From contig CAVXXM010000013.1 of the NCBI GenBank assembly GCA_963765745.1, forward strand, positions 1-64,000: a DNA stretch of 64,000 bases. The letters run 5' to 3'. Within the stretch, counting starts at the first letter, position 1; each line of letters opens with the position of its first letter. The position numbers and the translations under genes are program-made. Below, one piece after another: positions 30,030 to 38,085 of this stretch. The notes beneath the pieces were generated by a model. The model searched no databases. It saw nothing but the letters and a program-made list of their open reading frames with translations, and had not been told where the DNA came from. This DNA comes from JAHFPN01 sp963765745. GTDB taxonomy: Bacteria > Pseudomonadota > Alphaproteobacteria > Rhizobiales > Xanthobacteraceae.

Positions 30030-30775
30030 TGGCGGGTTCCGGCGAAATCCTCCTCAGCATTCGCGGGCTGCGCAAGGCATTCGGCGGTCTCGTTGCCGTG
30101 CGCGATCTTTCCCTGGATATTCCGCAAGGAAAGATCTTCGGCCTGATCGGCCCGAACGGTTCGGGCAAGACCACGGTGCTCAATCTCATTACCGCGGAGT
30201 TCGCGCCCGACAGCGGCGCGATCCTGTTCCGCGGCAAGGAATTGATCGGCTTGCAATCATTCCAGGTCTGCCGCGCGCGGATTGCGCGCACGTTCCAGCT
30301 GGTGCGCGTGCTGCCGCACATGACCACGCGCGAAAACGTCATGGTCGGCCGCATGTTCGGCAGCGATCCGACCTCGCCGGGGAACGCGGCGCAGGAGGCC
30401 GACGCGCTGATCGAACGGGTCGGACTTGCGCGCCACGCCGGAATGTTCGGCTCGCAGCTTACCTATATCGACCAGAAGCGGGTGGAGCTCGCCCGCGCGC
30501 TCGCCACGCGGCCGCAGCTTCTCCTGCTCGACGAATGGCTCGCCGGCCTGAACCCGACCGAGCTCAGGATCGGCATCGGCCTGATCCGGCAGATTGCGGC
30601 CGAAGGCATCACCATCGTGATGGTCGAGCACGTGATGGAGGCGATCCGTGCGCTCTGCGACCATGTCGTGGTGATGAACGCAGGCGAGAAGATCGCCGAG
30701 GGAACCTCGGAAGCCGTGCTGTCCAATGCCAAGGTGATGGAAGCTTATCTCGGAGTGGACGATGCTGCGGCTTGA
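30029..30775 (+). CDS. Liv-type ABC ATP-binding protein, LivG
   Basis: A 248-residue ATPase of the LivG type. Walker A is GLIGPNGSGKTTVLN and the Liv-specific RIARTFQLVRVLPHMTTRENVMVG follows in pieces. The ABC signature is degenerate (LTYIDQKRVELARAL), as is common in LivG. Walker B is LLLLDEWLAGLNPTE, with Trp where most relatives have Pro after DE; this is a visible oddity. The switch histidine is in MVEHVMEAI. The start at 30029 is coupled to livM (TGATG), and the gene overlaps livF by 14 bases. Confidence 0.87.
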   Translation: MAGSGEILLSIRGLRKAFGGLVAVRDLSLDIPQGKIFGLIGPNGSGKTTVLNLITAEFAPDSGAILFRGKELIGLQSFQVCRARIARTFQLVRVLPHMTTRENVMVGRMFGSDPTSPGNAAQEADALIERVGLARHAGMFGSQLTYIDQKRVELARALATRPQLLLLDEWLAGLNPTELRIGIGLIRQIAAEGITIVMVEHVMEAIRALCDHVVVMNAGEKIAEGTSEAVLSNAKVMEAYLGVDDAAA

Positions 30776-31817
30776 GCAGATCAGCGTCGCCTACGGCAAG
30801 CACGAAGCGTTGCAGCAGGTGACGCTCGAGGCCCATGCAGGCCGCACGACCGTCATCCTCGGCGCCAACGGCGCCGGCAAGACCACGCTGTTGAAGACGA
30901 TCTCAGGCCTGGTACCGCCGATGCCGGGCGGGCGCATCATGTTCGAGGGCCGGCCGATCGAGGGGCGCGCGCCGCACGAGATCGTCGCCGCCGGCATCGC
31001 GCTGGTGCCCGAGGGCCGCCGGCTGTTCGGCGAGATGACGGTCGAGGAAAACCTCAAGCTCGGCGCCTATACCGAACACGCGCGCGGACACGAGGTGGAG
31101 CGCCTGGAGCGGCTGTTCGGACTGTTCCCCAAGCTCGCGGAGCGGCGCGGCCAGGTGGCCAAGACCATGAGCGGCGGCGAGCAACAGATGGTTGCGATCG
31201 CGCGCGCGCTGATGTCGGAGCCGAAGATTCTGCTGCTCGACGAGCCGTCGCTCGGTCTGAGCCCGCGGCTGGTGAAGGATCTGTTCTCGGCACTGCGCAA
31301 GATCACCGAGACTGGGCAAGCGGTGCTGCTGGTCGAGCAAAATGCGCACCAGAGCCTGCGGCTCGCGGACTATGTCTATGTGCTGGAGAACGGCCGCATC
31401 CACAGCTCGGGCACGCCGGCGGAAATCCAGGAGGACGAAGTCATCCAGCAGGCCTATCTCGGCCGCGAGCATAAGCCGGCCGTGAAGCCCGCATCAGCTC
31501 CAGCCGCCAAGCCCCGCGCCGGAGGAGAACTGCACGAAGGTGGATTTGTTAACCCATTCGCGCGTACGGTTTTCAGGGATCAGGGCCCTGTCGGCCCGGA
31601 CGAGGAGCGTTCGATGGTTGGTGGTTTGCAAAGCGTTTACTCTGGTGGCGGTTTCTTCAACCCCTATGCGCGCACGGTCGCGCCGCGGCCGGTCCAGGCC
31701 GCTCCTGCACCGGCGAGCCCGCAGCAGGCTGCTGCGCCGGCCCCGAAAGCCGACGCCGGCGCCGCCAGCGGCGGTTTCTTCAATCCGTCCGCGCGCACGA
31801 TCGAAACCAAGCGGTAA
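30762..31817 (+). CDS. Liv-type ABC ATP-binding protein, LivF, with repeat-bearing C-terminal tail
   Basis: The first 235 residues are an ordinary LivF ATPase: Walker A LGANGAGKTTLLK, VPEGRRLFGEMTVEENL, signature MSGGEQQMVAI, Walker B ILLLDEPSLGLSP and VEQNAHQSL. Usual LivF proteins end there. This one has about 115 further residues, Pro/Ala-rich and probably disordered, carrying three copies of a GGFxNPxART motif at residues 260-269, 296-305 and 337-346, the last five residues from the C-terminus. The tail has no membrane segment or cysteine. The motif's role is unknown to me; a docking or localisation signal is a guess. The gene ends 8 bases from the convergent HpaB-type gene. Confidence 0.85.
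   Translation: MLRLEQISVAYGKHEALQQVTLEAHAGRTTVILGANGAGKTTLLKTISGLVPPMPGGRIMFEGRPIEGRAPHEIVAAGIALVPEGRRLFGEMTVEENLKLGAYTEHARGHEVERLERLFGLFPKLAERRGQVAKTMSGGEQQMVAIARALMSEPKILLLDEPSLGLSPRLVKDLFSALRKITETGQAVLLVEQNAHQSLRLADYVYVLENGRIHSSGTPAEIQEDEVIQQAYLGREHKPAVKPASAPAAKPRAGGELHEGGFVNPFARTVFRDQGPVGPDEERSMVGGLQSVYSGGGFFNPYARTVAPRPVQAAPAPASPQQAAAPAPKADAGAASGGFFNPSARTIETKR
31539..31799 (+). repeat. Three GGFxNPxART peptide repeats in the LivF tail
   Basis: Copies are coded at 31539-31568 (GGFVNPFART), 31647-31676 (GGFFNPYART) and 31770-31799 (GGFFNPSART), each followed by Val or Ile. Start-to-start spacing is 36 and 41 residues. Codon choice differs between copies, most in the first, so they are not recent DNA duplications; the peptide itself seems to be conserved. 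Confidence 0.9.
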
Positions 31818-31824
31818 GCGGCGC

Positions 31825-33435
31825 CTATTGCTTGGCGCCGCGCATCACGTGGTAGCTGAGCTCGTCCGGGTCCTGTAGGTCCGGCACCTTCCAGCCGTCG
31901 AGATCGTATTCGGCCAGGCATTGCTCGGCGAAGCCCTTGAGCTTGTCGGTGACGCCCATCGCCTGCGCCCCGAACAACACGTAGCGGCGGATTTCCTCGG
32001 TCGATCCGCCGTAATTGATCTCATAGAGCTCATGCCGGCCGCCGAATTCGGTGCCGATCGTGTCCCAGAGCAGCTTCAGGAGTTTCACGCGACTCACGGC
32101 GTCATAGCCGTTCGAGCCGCGATAGTACTTGTCGAGATACTTGCGAATATCCGGGTTCTTGAAGTCGCGGGCCGAAGAGTTGAGATAGATCAGGCCCGAG
32201 GCCACGGTCTGCTCGATGATGTACTTCACCTTCGTATAGGCCATCGTGGACGTGATCTGGTAGGCGCCCGCCGGCTCGATATCCGGCAACAGGTACTCGC
32301 CGATCCAGGGCTTCGGGTTGCGCACCATCGCTTCCGACAGGCCCCAGAACAGATTGCGCCACACCAGAACCTCGCCGACATTGGCCTGAACGCCGCGGAA
32401 ATCCTTGCTGCCCGATGCCTCGACGGCTTTCAGCAGCAGGCCGGCGATGAAGTCGAGCTTGACGGCAAGACGCGTGCAGCCATGCAGCAGCGCGCGCGGC
32501 AGAAAGCCGGTCATCGGGAAGAAGTTGTTGGCCTTGGCGACGTCGCCGTAGCAGAACACGTTCTCCCAGGGCACCAGCACCTTGTCCATGATGAACACGG
32601 CGTCGTTCTCATCGAGCCGGGACGAAAGCGGATAGTCGAAGGGACTACCCATCGCCGTCGAGGTCATCTCGTAAGAGGTGCGGCAGATCAGCTTCACGCC
32701 CGGCGCGTTGGTGGGGATCATGAAGATCGCCGCGAAATTCTTGTCGCCGACCGGGATCAATCCATGGTGCGCCACGAAGGTATAGTTGGTCAGTACCGAT
32801 CCGGTGGCCACCACCTTGGCGCCGGAGACGATGATGCCGGCGTCGGTTTCCTTTTCGACATGGCAATAGACGTCGCCGACTTGCTCAGGCGGTAGATTGC
32901 GGTCGACCGGCGGATGAATGATGGCGTGATTGACGAAGGGGACGCGCTCCTGGCTGTAGCGGTACCAGCGCTTCGCGTTTTCCTGCCACGGATCGTAGAA
33001 ATCCGAATTGGCGCCCAGCGTGCCGAGGAACGCAGCCTTGTAATCGGGCGCGCGGCCCATCCAGCCGTATCCGAGACGCGCCCATTCGGCGATGGCGTCG
33101 CGGCCAGCGATCGACTCCGCGACGTTCTTCGGCGCCTTGAAATAGGCATGCGTATAGCCGCCGTTGCCGGTGTCGGTCGGCACGCACAGCTTCGACTTGT
33201 GCTTGGGGTCGTGCAGCGCATCGTACAGGCGCGCGACCATGCGTGCGGTGTTCCGGAACGCCGGATGCGTGGTGACGTCCTTGACGCGCTCGCCGTAGAT
33301 ATAGATTTCGCGGCCGTCGCGCAGCGACTCGAGATACTCCTTGCCGTTCATCGGCTTTGAAACGCTGACTTTGCCGATGGTCTCCGGCTTCTTGGCGAAT
33401 GCCACCTGATCGTCGCGCGCAGCGGCGTTAGACAT
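31825..33435 (-). CDS. 4-hydroxyphenylacetate 3-monooxygenase (HpaB) family protein
   Basis: A 536-residue FADH2-dependent aromatic hydroxylase of the HpaB/acyl-CoA dehydrogenase fold. It has the N-terminal GKEYLESLRDGREIYIYGERV segment typical of the family, GYGWMGRAPDYKAAFLGTL, and FVNHAIIHPPVDRN before the flavin-binding region SGAKVVATGSVLTN. The C-terminal part has YYRGSNGYDAVSRVKLLKLLWD. It needs a separate flavin reductase (HpaC), which is not visible here. It is convergent with the Liv operon, eight bases apart, and has its own upstream region with a GGGAGGA ribosome site. It could hydroxylate a phenolic substrate delivered by that importer, though opposite strands make this inference only. 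Confidence 0.86.
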   Translation of the reverse strand: MSNAAARDDQVAFAKKPETIGKVSVSKPMNGKEYLESLRDGREIYIYGERVKDVTTHPAFRNTARMVARLYDALHDPKHKSKLCVPTDTGNGGYTHAYFKAPKNVAESIAGRDAIAEWARLGYGWMGRAPDYKAAFLGTLGANSDFYDPWQENAKRWYRYSQERVPFVNHAIIHPPVDRNLPPEQVGDVYCHVEKETDAGIIVSGAKVVATGSVLTNYTFVAHHGLIPVGDKNFAAIFMIPTNAPGVKLICRTSYEMTSTAMGSPFDYPLSSRLDENDAVFIMDKVLVPWENVFCYGDVAKANNFFPMTGFLPRALLHGCTRLAVKLDFIAGLLLKAVEASGSKDFRGVQANVGEVLVWRNLFWGLSEAMVRNPKPWIGEYLLPDIEPAGAYQITSTMAYTKVKYIIEQTVASGLIYLNSSARDFKNPDIRKYLDKYYRGSNGYDAVSRVKLLKLLWDTIGTEFGGRHELYEINYGGSTEEIRRYVLFGAQAMGVTDKLKGFAEQCLAEYDLDGWKVPDLQDPDELSYHVMRGAKQ

Positions 33436-33571
33436 GTTCGTCCTCCCTGGAAGTCCGGCCGCGTTGTCCGCGACTCCGACTACTCGATTGATTGCGCTCG
33501 CTAATCGAGCCCTGCCCGCCGATTACGATAGGGGGTCACATTTGCCATGGCAATAGAACGGAATTCGGGAT

Positions 33572-33658
33572 TGGTGCCCCCGGCCCGAGTTGAACGGGCA
33601 CTGCCTTGCGACAACCTGATTTTGAGTCAGGCGCGTCTACCAATTCCGCCACGGGGGC
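33572..33658 (-). tRNA. tRNA-Leu (anticodon CAA)
   Basis: An 87-nt class II tRNA. The acceptor stem GCCCCCG/CGGGGGC pairs fully (33652-33658 with 33576-33582), discriminator A and encoded CCA end at 33572. The anticodon arm CCTGA-CTCAAAA-TCAGG gives anticodon CAA, reading TTG. A long variable arm lies between anticodon and T arms, as in leucine tRNAs. The T arm is GCCCG-TTCAACT-CGGGC. Confidence 0.95.
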
Positions 33659-33726
33659 CTAGCCCAATCATAGCGGGGAGCGGTGAGATTGGACAGTTGT
33701 GGGCAGAGCGGCTATGCCGCGCCGCC

Positions 33727-34248
33727 ATGGCGAAAGCGACAAGATTCATGAACCCGGCACGCGCGGACGTGGCGTTCGCGATCGCCGCGATAGCGGCAGC
33801 GACGCTCGCCGGCGCGTGGTTCTTCGAACTCGCGCTCGGCCTGGCGCCCTGCCCGCTCTGCCTCGATCAGCGCTGGCCCTATTACATCGCCGTGCCGCTT
33901 GCGCTGGCGGTCGGATTTCTCGCGCGCGATCCGAAGCGCGAAGAAGCGACGCGCGCGGGCTTCATCGCGCTCGCGGTCGTGCTCGGCATCGGCGCCGGAC
34001 TCGGCGTTTATCACGCCGGTATCGAATGGGGATTGTGGCCGGGCCCGGGCACCTGCGCCGGAGTCGCTCCGGCACCGTCGGGTAATATTCTCGACGCGCT
34101 CAAGAACCCGCCACGCTTCGTCTCCTGCGACGAAGCGGCATGGCGCCTGCTCGGGATTTCGCTGGCGGGCTACAACGCGCTGATCGCGGGCGTGCTGGCG
34201 TGGATCGCCGCGCGCACGGCCTACGGCTCGAGCTCGGTATCCCAGTAG
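33727..34248 (+). CDS. dsbB: Disulfide bond formation protein B
   Basis: A 173-residue four-helix inner-membrane protein that reoxidises DsbA and passes electrons to quinone. The first redox pair is APCPLCLDQR after helix 1. The periplasmic loop has cysteines in GPGTCAG and FVSCDE, and the family's GLGVYHAGIEW segment precedes it. The ATG at 33727 is chosen because it gives a normal DsbB N-terminus; upstream reading runs through the tRNA gene. Its last 28 bases overlap the end of the convergent HNH nuclease gene. Confidence 0.86.
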   Translation: MAKATRFMNPARADVAFAIAAIAAATLAGAWFFELALGLAPCPLCLDQRWPYYIAVPLALAVGFLARDPKREEATRAGFIALAVVLGIGAGLGVYHAGIEWGLWPGPGTCAGVAPAPSGNILDALKNPPRFVSCDEAAWRLLGISLAGYNALIAGVLAWIAARTAYGSSSVSQ

Positions 34249-34784
34249 AGATAGTCGAGCCAGCTCTGGTGCAGGTAGTTCGGCGGAAACAGCCGGCCGT
34301 TCCGGTGCAAGTCGGTGACCGAGGGCTGGTAGGGCTTGTGCGAGGGCCACATGCCGGATTCGCGCGTGGAGAGGCCGCCCTTCTGCAAATTGCAGCCCGA
34401 ACAGGCGGTGACCACGTTCTCCCATGTGGTGTGGCCGCCACGCGAGCGCGGCACCAGGTGATCGAAGGTCAGGTCGTCGCGTGAGCCGCAATACTGGCAA
34501 GCAAAGCGGTCGCGCAGAAACACGTTGAACCGCGTGAACGCCGGATTGCGCGCCGGGCGGATGAAGGTCTTGAGCGACACGACGCTCGGCAGCTGGATCT
34601 CGATGCTCGGGCTGCGCACGGCGCGATCGTAATGGGCGACCGGAACCACGCGATCGAGGAACACCGCCTTGATCGCGTCCTGCCACGCCCACACCGAGAG
34701 CGGGTAGTAGCTGAGCGGCCTGTAGTCCGCATTCAGCACGAGCGCTGGCCAAGCTCCCGGCGAAACCGCAACCGTCAACGACAA
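34221..34784 (-). CDS. HNH endonuclease family protein
   Basis: A 187-residue HNH nuclease of a type common in alphaproteobacteria and usually chromosomal. The zinc-binding pairs are CQYCGSRDD and CSGCNLQKG, and the catalytic segment is LTFDHLVPRSRGGHTTWENVV (His after Asp, then Asn). The N-terminal half (VLNADYRPLSYYPLS and LDRVVPVAHYD) is typical of this subgroup. No methyltransferase or other defence gene is near, so restriction is not supported. The 3' end overlaps dsbB on the other strand. Confidence 0.87.
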   Translation of the reverse strand: MSLTVAVSPGAWPALVLNADYRPLSYYPLSVWAWQDAIKAVFLDRVVPVAHYDRAVRSPSIEIQLPSVVSLKTFIRPARNPAFTRFNVFLRDRFACQYCGSRDDLTFDHLVPRSRGGHTTWENVVTACSGCNLQKGGLSTRESGMWPSHKPYQPSVTDLHRNGRLFPPNYLHQSWLDYLYWDTELEP

Positions 34785-34877
34785 CTCCCTGTGCCTTGAA
34801 CCCGGGTTGGGTCCGGGTGTTTCGTTACCCGCACTATAGCGAGTCGGCGTCAGTCTTGTGAAGCGCGCCGACTTGTC

Positions 34878-35567
34878 TCAGCGCGGCACACGGAGGGCGC
34901 GAGCGAGGAAATGCCCGCCATGGCGCAGGCCCTCGCCGTCGATGCCGTGACCCAAGCCCTGCGAAAGATGCCATTCGACCGGGACTTCTGCGGCCGCGAG
35001 CGCGTTCGCCGAGATGAACAAGGCCTGCGGCGGGATCAGGTCGTCGCGGTCGCCGTGAACGAGCAGCACCGGCGGATGCGCGCGTAGCTCGGTCTGGGCG
35101 CGCGCGGGGCCGTCCTTGCCTTCGGGCGTCACGTAGAGTCCGGAATATCCGACGATCGCGGCGGGCGAGAGCGCGCGCCGGAGCCCCACATGCAGCGCCA
35201 TCATGGTGCCCTGGCTGAAGCCGACGAGCGCCAGCGCACTCCCCGGCAGCGAGCGGCGCGCGAGCTCGGCGTCGAGAAACGCATCGAGCAAAGGTGCGGC
35301 CTTGTTCACGCCGCGCCAGCGCTCGCCCAGATCGCGGGAAGTGAGATCGAACCATTGCCGGCCCGTGGGCGCGCCGGCGCAAAGCTCGGGCGCGTTCGGC
35401 GAGACGAAGGCCGCATCGGGCAGGAGCGGCTGCCACTCTTGGCTGAGCGCAATCAGATCGTTGCCGTCGGCGCCGTAGCCGTGGAGGAAGACCACGAGCT
35501 TCCTGGCATTCCCCGAACGCGGCTCGATGCGCGGGCCGTCGAGCGTTGGCGCCATCGGTTCACTCAT
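34878..35567 (-). CDS. Carboxylesterase/phospholipase family hydrolase
   Basis: A 229-residue alpha/beta hydrolase of the YpfH/carboxylesterase (acyl-protein thioesterase-like) family. The oxyanion loop is VVFLHGYGADGNDL, the nucleophile is LVGFSQGTMMAL, the acid is in VHGDRDDLIPP and the histidine is in GLGHGIDGEG. The ATG at 35567 is chosen because it overlaps the stop of the upstream AlkA gene as ATGA; upstream in-frame reading is Arg-rich noise. There is no signal peptide. Likely substrates are short esters or lysophospholipids. Confidence 0.87.
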   Translation of the reverse strand: MSEPMAPTLDGPRIEPRSGNARKLVVFLHGYGADGNDLIALSQEWQPLLPDAAFVSPNAPELCAGAPTGRQWFDLTSRDLGERWRGVNKAAPLLDAFLDAELARRSLPGSALALVGFSQGTMMALHVGLRRALSPAAIVGYSGLYVTPEGKDGPARAQTELRAHPPVLLVHGDRDDLIPPQALFISANALAAAEVPVEWHLSQGLGHGIDGEGLRHGGHFLARALRVPR

Positions 35568-36235
35568 CTCGCCGATTGAACGGGAACGGGGTCTCGTTGC
35601 TTGACCGCGCGATAGTAAGACCACAGCAGCCGCGCCGCCACGGCGCGCCAGGGCCGCCAGGCCTCGGCAATTTTTTCGAGTTGTTTTGCAGTCGGGCGCT
35701 TGCGCTTCCTGAAAGCGATGCGCGCGGCCTCCTGGAGCGCGAGATCGCCTGAAGCAAAAGCATCGGCATGGCCGATGCAGAACATCAGATAAATGTCTGC
35801 GGTCCAGGGGCCGATGCCTTTGACCGTGACGAGCGCGCGGTGCGCCTCGTCGGCGGGAAGTTCGGCAAGCACGGAAAGGTCGAGACTGCCGTCCGTCACC
35901 GCGCGCGCGATGCTTCTGAAGTGCGCGACCTTCGGCCGGGAGAGTCCGCAACGCTTGAGCTTGTTAGCGTGCGCAGAAAGGATCGCCTCCGGCTCGAACG
36001 GATCGAATGCGGCGGCGAGACGGCCCCAGATCGCCGCCGCGCTCGCGACCGAAAGCTGCTGCGAGCAGACGATGGTGGCGAGGCCGGCAAAGCCCGGCTC
36101 ACGCCGCCGCAAGGGCAGCGGGCCGGCAAGCGCGAATATCTCCGTGAAGCGCGGGTCGAGCTGCAGGAGCGCCGAGAGACCGGCCTCGATATCGGCTTCG
36201 GTTTCGATACGGGAGGACATGATCCGGGAGGACAT
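35564..36235 (-). CDS. DNA-3-methyladenine glycosylase II, AlkA-like
   Basis: A 223-residue base-excision glycosylase of the helix-hairpin-helix superfamily. The HhH motif is VKGIGPWTADIYLM and the catalytic aspartate follows in HADAFASGDLALQEA. The C-terminal EAWRPWRAVAARLLWSYYR is typical of AlkA-type enzymes. It removes alkylated bases from DNA. The start region is duplicated: GGGAGGACAT occurs twice in tandem, giving MSSRIMSSRI, so either ATG (36235 or 36220) could be used. Its stop overlaps the next start (ATGA). It is divergent from gluQ with 29 bases between. Confidence 0.87.
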   Translation of the reverse strand: MSSRIMSSRIETEADIEAGLSALLQLDPRFTEIFALAGPLPLRRREPGFAGLATIVCSQQLSVASAAAIWGRLAAAFDPFEPEAILSAHANKLKRCGLSRPKVAHFRSIARAVTDGSLDLSVLAELPADEAHRALVTVKGIGPWTADIYLMFCIGHADAFASGDLALQEAARIAFRKRKRPTAKQLEKIAEAWRPWRAVAARLLWSYYRAVKQRDPVPVQSAR

Positions 36236-36264
36236 GGGCGGGAAGAACCATCTAGAAAGGGCTT

Positions 36265-37129
36265 ATGCAACCCGCTTCGACCCGCCCCGTCTTCCGCTTC
36301 GCGCCGAGTCCGAACGGGTATTTGCATCTCGGCCATGCGCTGTCGGCGCTCACCAACGACGAGCAGGCGCGCGCGGCGGGCGGGCGGCATCTGTTGCGCA
36401 TCGAGGATATCGACCCGACCCGCTGCCGGCCCGAATTCGAGGCCGCGATCTACGAGGACCTGCGCTGGCTCGGCATCGACTGGGAGGAGCCGGTGCGGCG
36501 CCAGTCGGAGCATTTCGTCGAATACGCCACGGTGCTGGCGCGGCTCGAGCGCGACGGGCTGGTCTATCCCGCGTTCGAGAGCCGCGCGGAGATCGCGCGC
36601 CTCGTGGCCGAACGGGCACCGTGGCCGCACGATCCGGATGGCGCCCCGTTCTATCCAGGCACCGCGCAAGAACTATCTTCCGGCGAACGAGTGCGGCGGC
36701 GGGCCAACGAGCCTTTCGCGCTGCGGCTCGACCTTGCGAAGGCGCTTGCTCGCGTAGGCAAGCCGATTGTCCTGGACCGAGACCGGCGATGGCGATGCGC
36801 ACGAGGTCGCGGCGACGCCGGAGCGCTGGGGCGACGTGATCCTCGGGCGCAAGGAAACACCGGCGAGCTATCACCTCGCCGTCGTGCTCGATGATGCTCT
36901 GCAGGGAGTGACGCACGTGGTGCGCGGGCGCGACCTTTACGAGGCTACCTCCGTACACCGCTTGCTGCAGGAGATCCTCGGCCTGCGAGCGCCGGTCTAT
37001 CACCACCATCGGCTCATGCTCGACAATGAAGGAAAGAAGCTCGCCAAGCGCGACAAGTCCACGACGCTGCGCGACCTGCGGGCCTCCGGCTGGACGCCCG
37101 CCGACGTGCGCCGCGCGGTCGGGCTCTAG
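36265..37129 (+). pseudogene. gluQ: Glutamyl-Q tRNA(Asp) synthetase, frameshifted
   Basis: Truncated GluRS paralogue that adds glutamate to queuosine-34 of tRNA-Asp. The HIGH-type motif is FRFAPSPNGYLHLGHALSAL in part, LRIEDIDPTR follows, and the KMSKS-like KKLAKRDKST lies near the end. One extra base near 36766 breaks the frame: the first part ends ALARVGKP, and the second resumes LSWTETGDGDAHEVA in the next frame. Removing it gives 287 residues, normal for GluQ, which lacks the anticodon-binding domain of full GluRS. Whether the base is real or an error cannot be told from sequence. Its stop overlaps the stop of the convergent transporter gene. Confidence 0.87.
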
Positions 37130-38073
37130 TTAAGCCCGATGCCGAGCACCCAGAGCCAGAACGCGGCGGTGAACAGCGAAGCCGCCGACGAAATCGACAC
37201 CGCGCTCGCGGCGGTGACGACGCCGGCCTTGTAGCGCGCGGCCAGCAGATAGGAGTTCACCCCGCTCGGCATGGCCGCGAACACGACGGCGACGCCGGCA
37301 TAGACCGGCGAGAGCTGGAAGACGTAGCGAACCAGCAACCACACCACGAGCGGAAGCAGCATCAGCTTCAGCGCGGAAATCACCACCGAGAGCGTGAGGT
37401 CGCCGGCAATTCCATAGCGGTGCAAGGCCAGCCCGAGCGCGAACAGCGCGCAGGGCACGGCCGAGGCCGCGATCATGTCGATCACCGTCTTCGGCACGCC
37501 GCCGAGGCTCACGTCCGCATAGCGAGCGAGCATGCCAACGAAGAAGCCGATCAGAATCGGATTGGTCGCCATGTTCCAGGCGAAGCGCTTGAGCGCCGGC
37601 GCCGAAAGCCCCGCCTCGCCGCCTTCGATCATCACGGTCGCGGCGATCATCATGAGCGGCAGGTGGACCGCGATCAGCAGGAACAGCGGCACCGCGCCGG
37701 CTTCGCCATAGGCGGAAAGCACCAGCGGGATGCCGAGCAGCACGACGTTCGACTGGCTCGAGGTGAAGCCATGAACCACCGCCTCGCGCAGGCGGCGATG
37801 GAAAACATAGGCCGCGATCGTCTGCCCGACCGCCCAGACGATGCCGACGCCGAGGAAATAGGCGATCCAGTAGCCCCAGGGCAAACCCTCCGGCAATTTT
37901 GCCTCGATGAAAATGCGGATGATCATCAAAGGGATCGCGACCACAAACACGTAGTCGGAGAGCCCATCGGAGCCGCGCTCGGAAAAGAGGCGGCTCCAGG
38001 CGCAGAAATAGCCGAGCCCGATCACGGCGAAGACCGGCACGACAATTTCGGCGATGCGGAGGATCTGGTTCAA
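37126..38073 (-). CDS. AEC family (auxin efflux carrier-like) transporter
   Basis: A 315-residue inner-membrane carrier with about ten helices in two halves. Hallmarks are VPVFAVIGLGYFCAWSRLF at the start, FTSSQSNVVLLGIPLVLSAYG in the middle, and the C-terminal AVVFAAMPSGVNSYLLAARYKAG in part. Bacterial AEC proteins move dicarboxylates such as malate or malonate. It lies 12 bases downstream of ecm on the same strand, so it may be co-transcribed and move a pathway acid; this is inference. Confidence 0.86.
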   Translation of the reverse strand: MNQILRIAEIVVPVFAVIGLGYFCAWSRLFSERGSDGLSDYVFVVAIPLMIIRIFIEAKLPEGLPWGYWIAYFLGVGIVWAVGQTIAAYVFHRRLREAVVHGFTSSQSNVVLLGIPLVLSAYGEAGAVPLFLLIAVHLPLMMIAATVMIEGGEAGLSAPALKRFAWNMATNPILIGFFVGMLARYADVSLGGVPKTVIDMIAASAVPCALFALGLALHRYGIAGDLTLSVVISALKLMLLPLVVWLLVRYVFQLSPVYAGVAVVFAAMPSGVNSYLLAARYKAGVVTAASAVSISSAASLFTAAFWLWVLGIGLN

Positions 38074-38085
38074 GGAAGGTGCGAC

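Noticed and set aside
34221..34784. HNH nuclease as part of a defence island
   Set aside because: Neighbours are housekeeping genes (dsbB, esterase, alkA); no methyltransferase or toxin-antitoxin genes are present.
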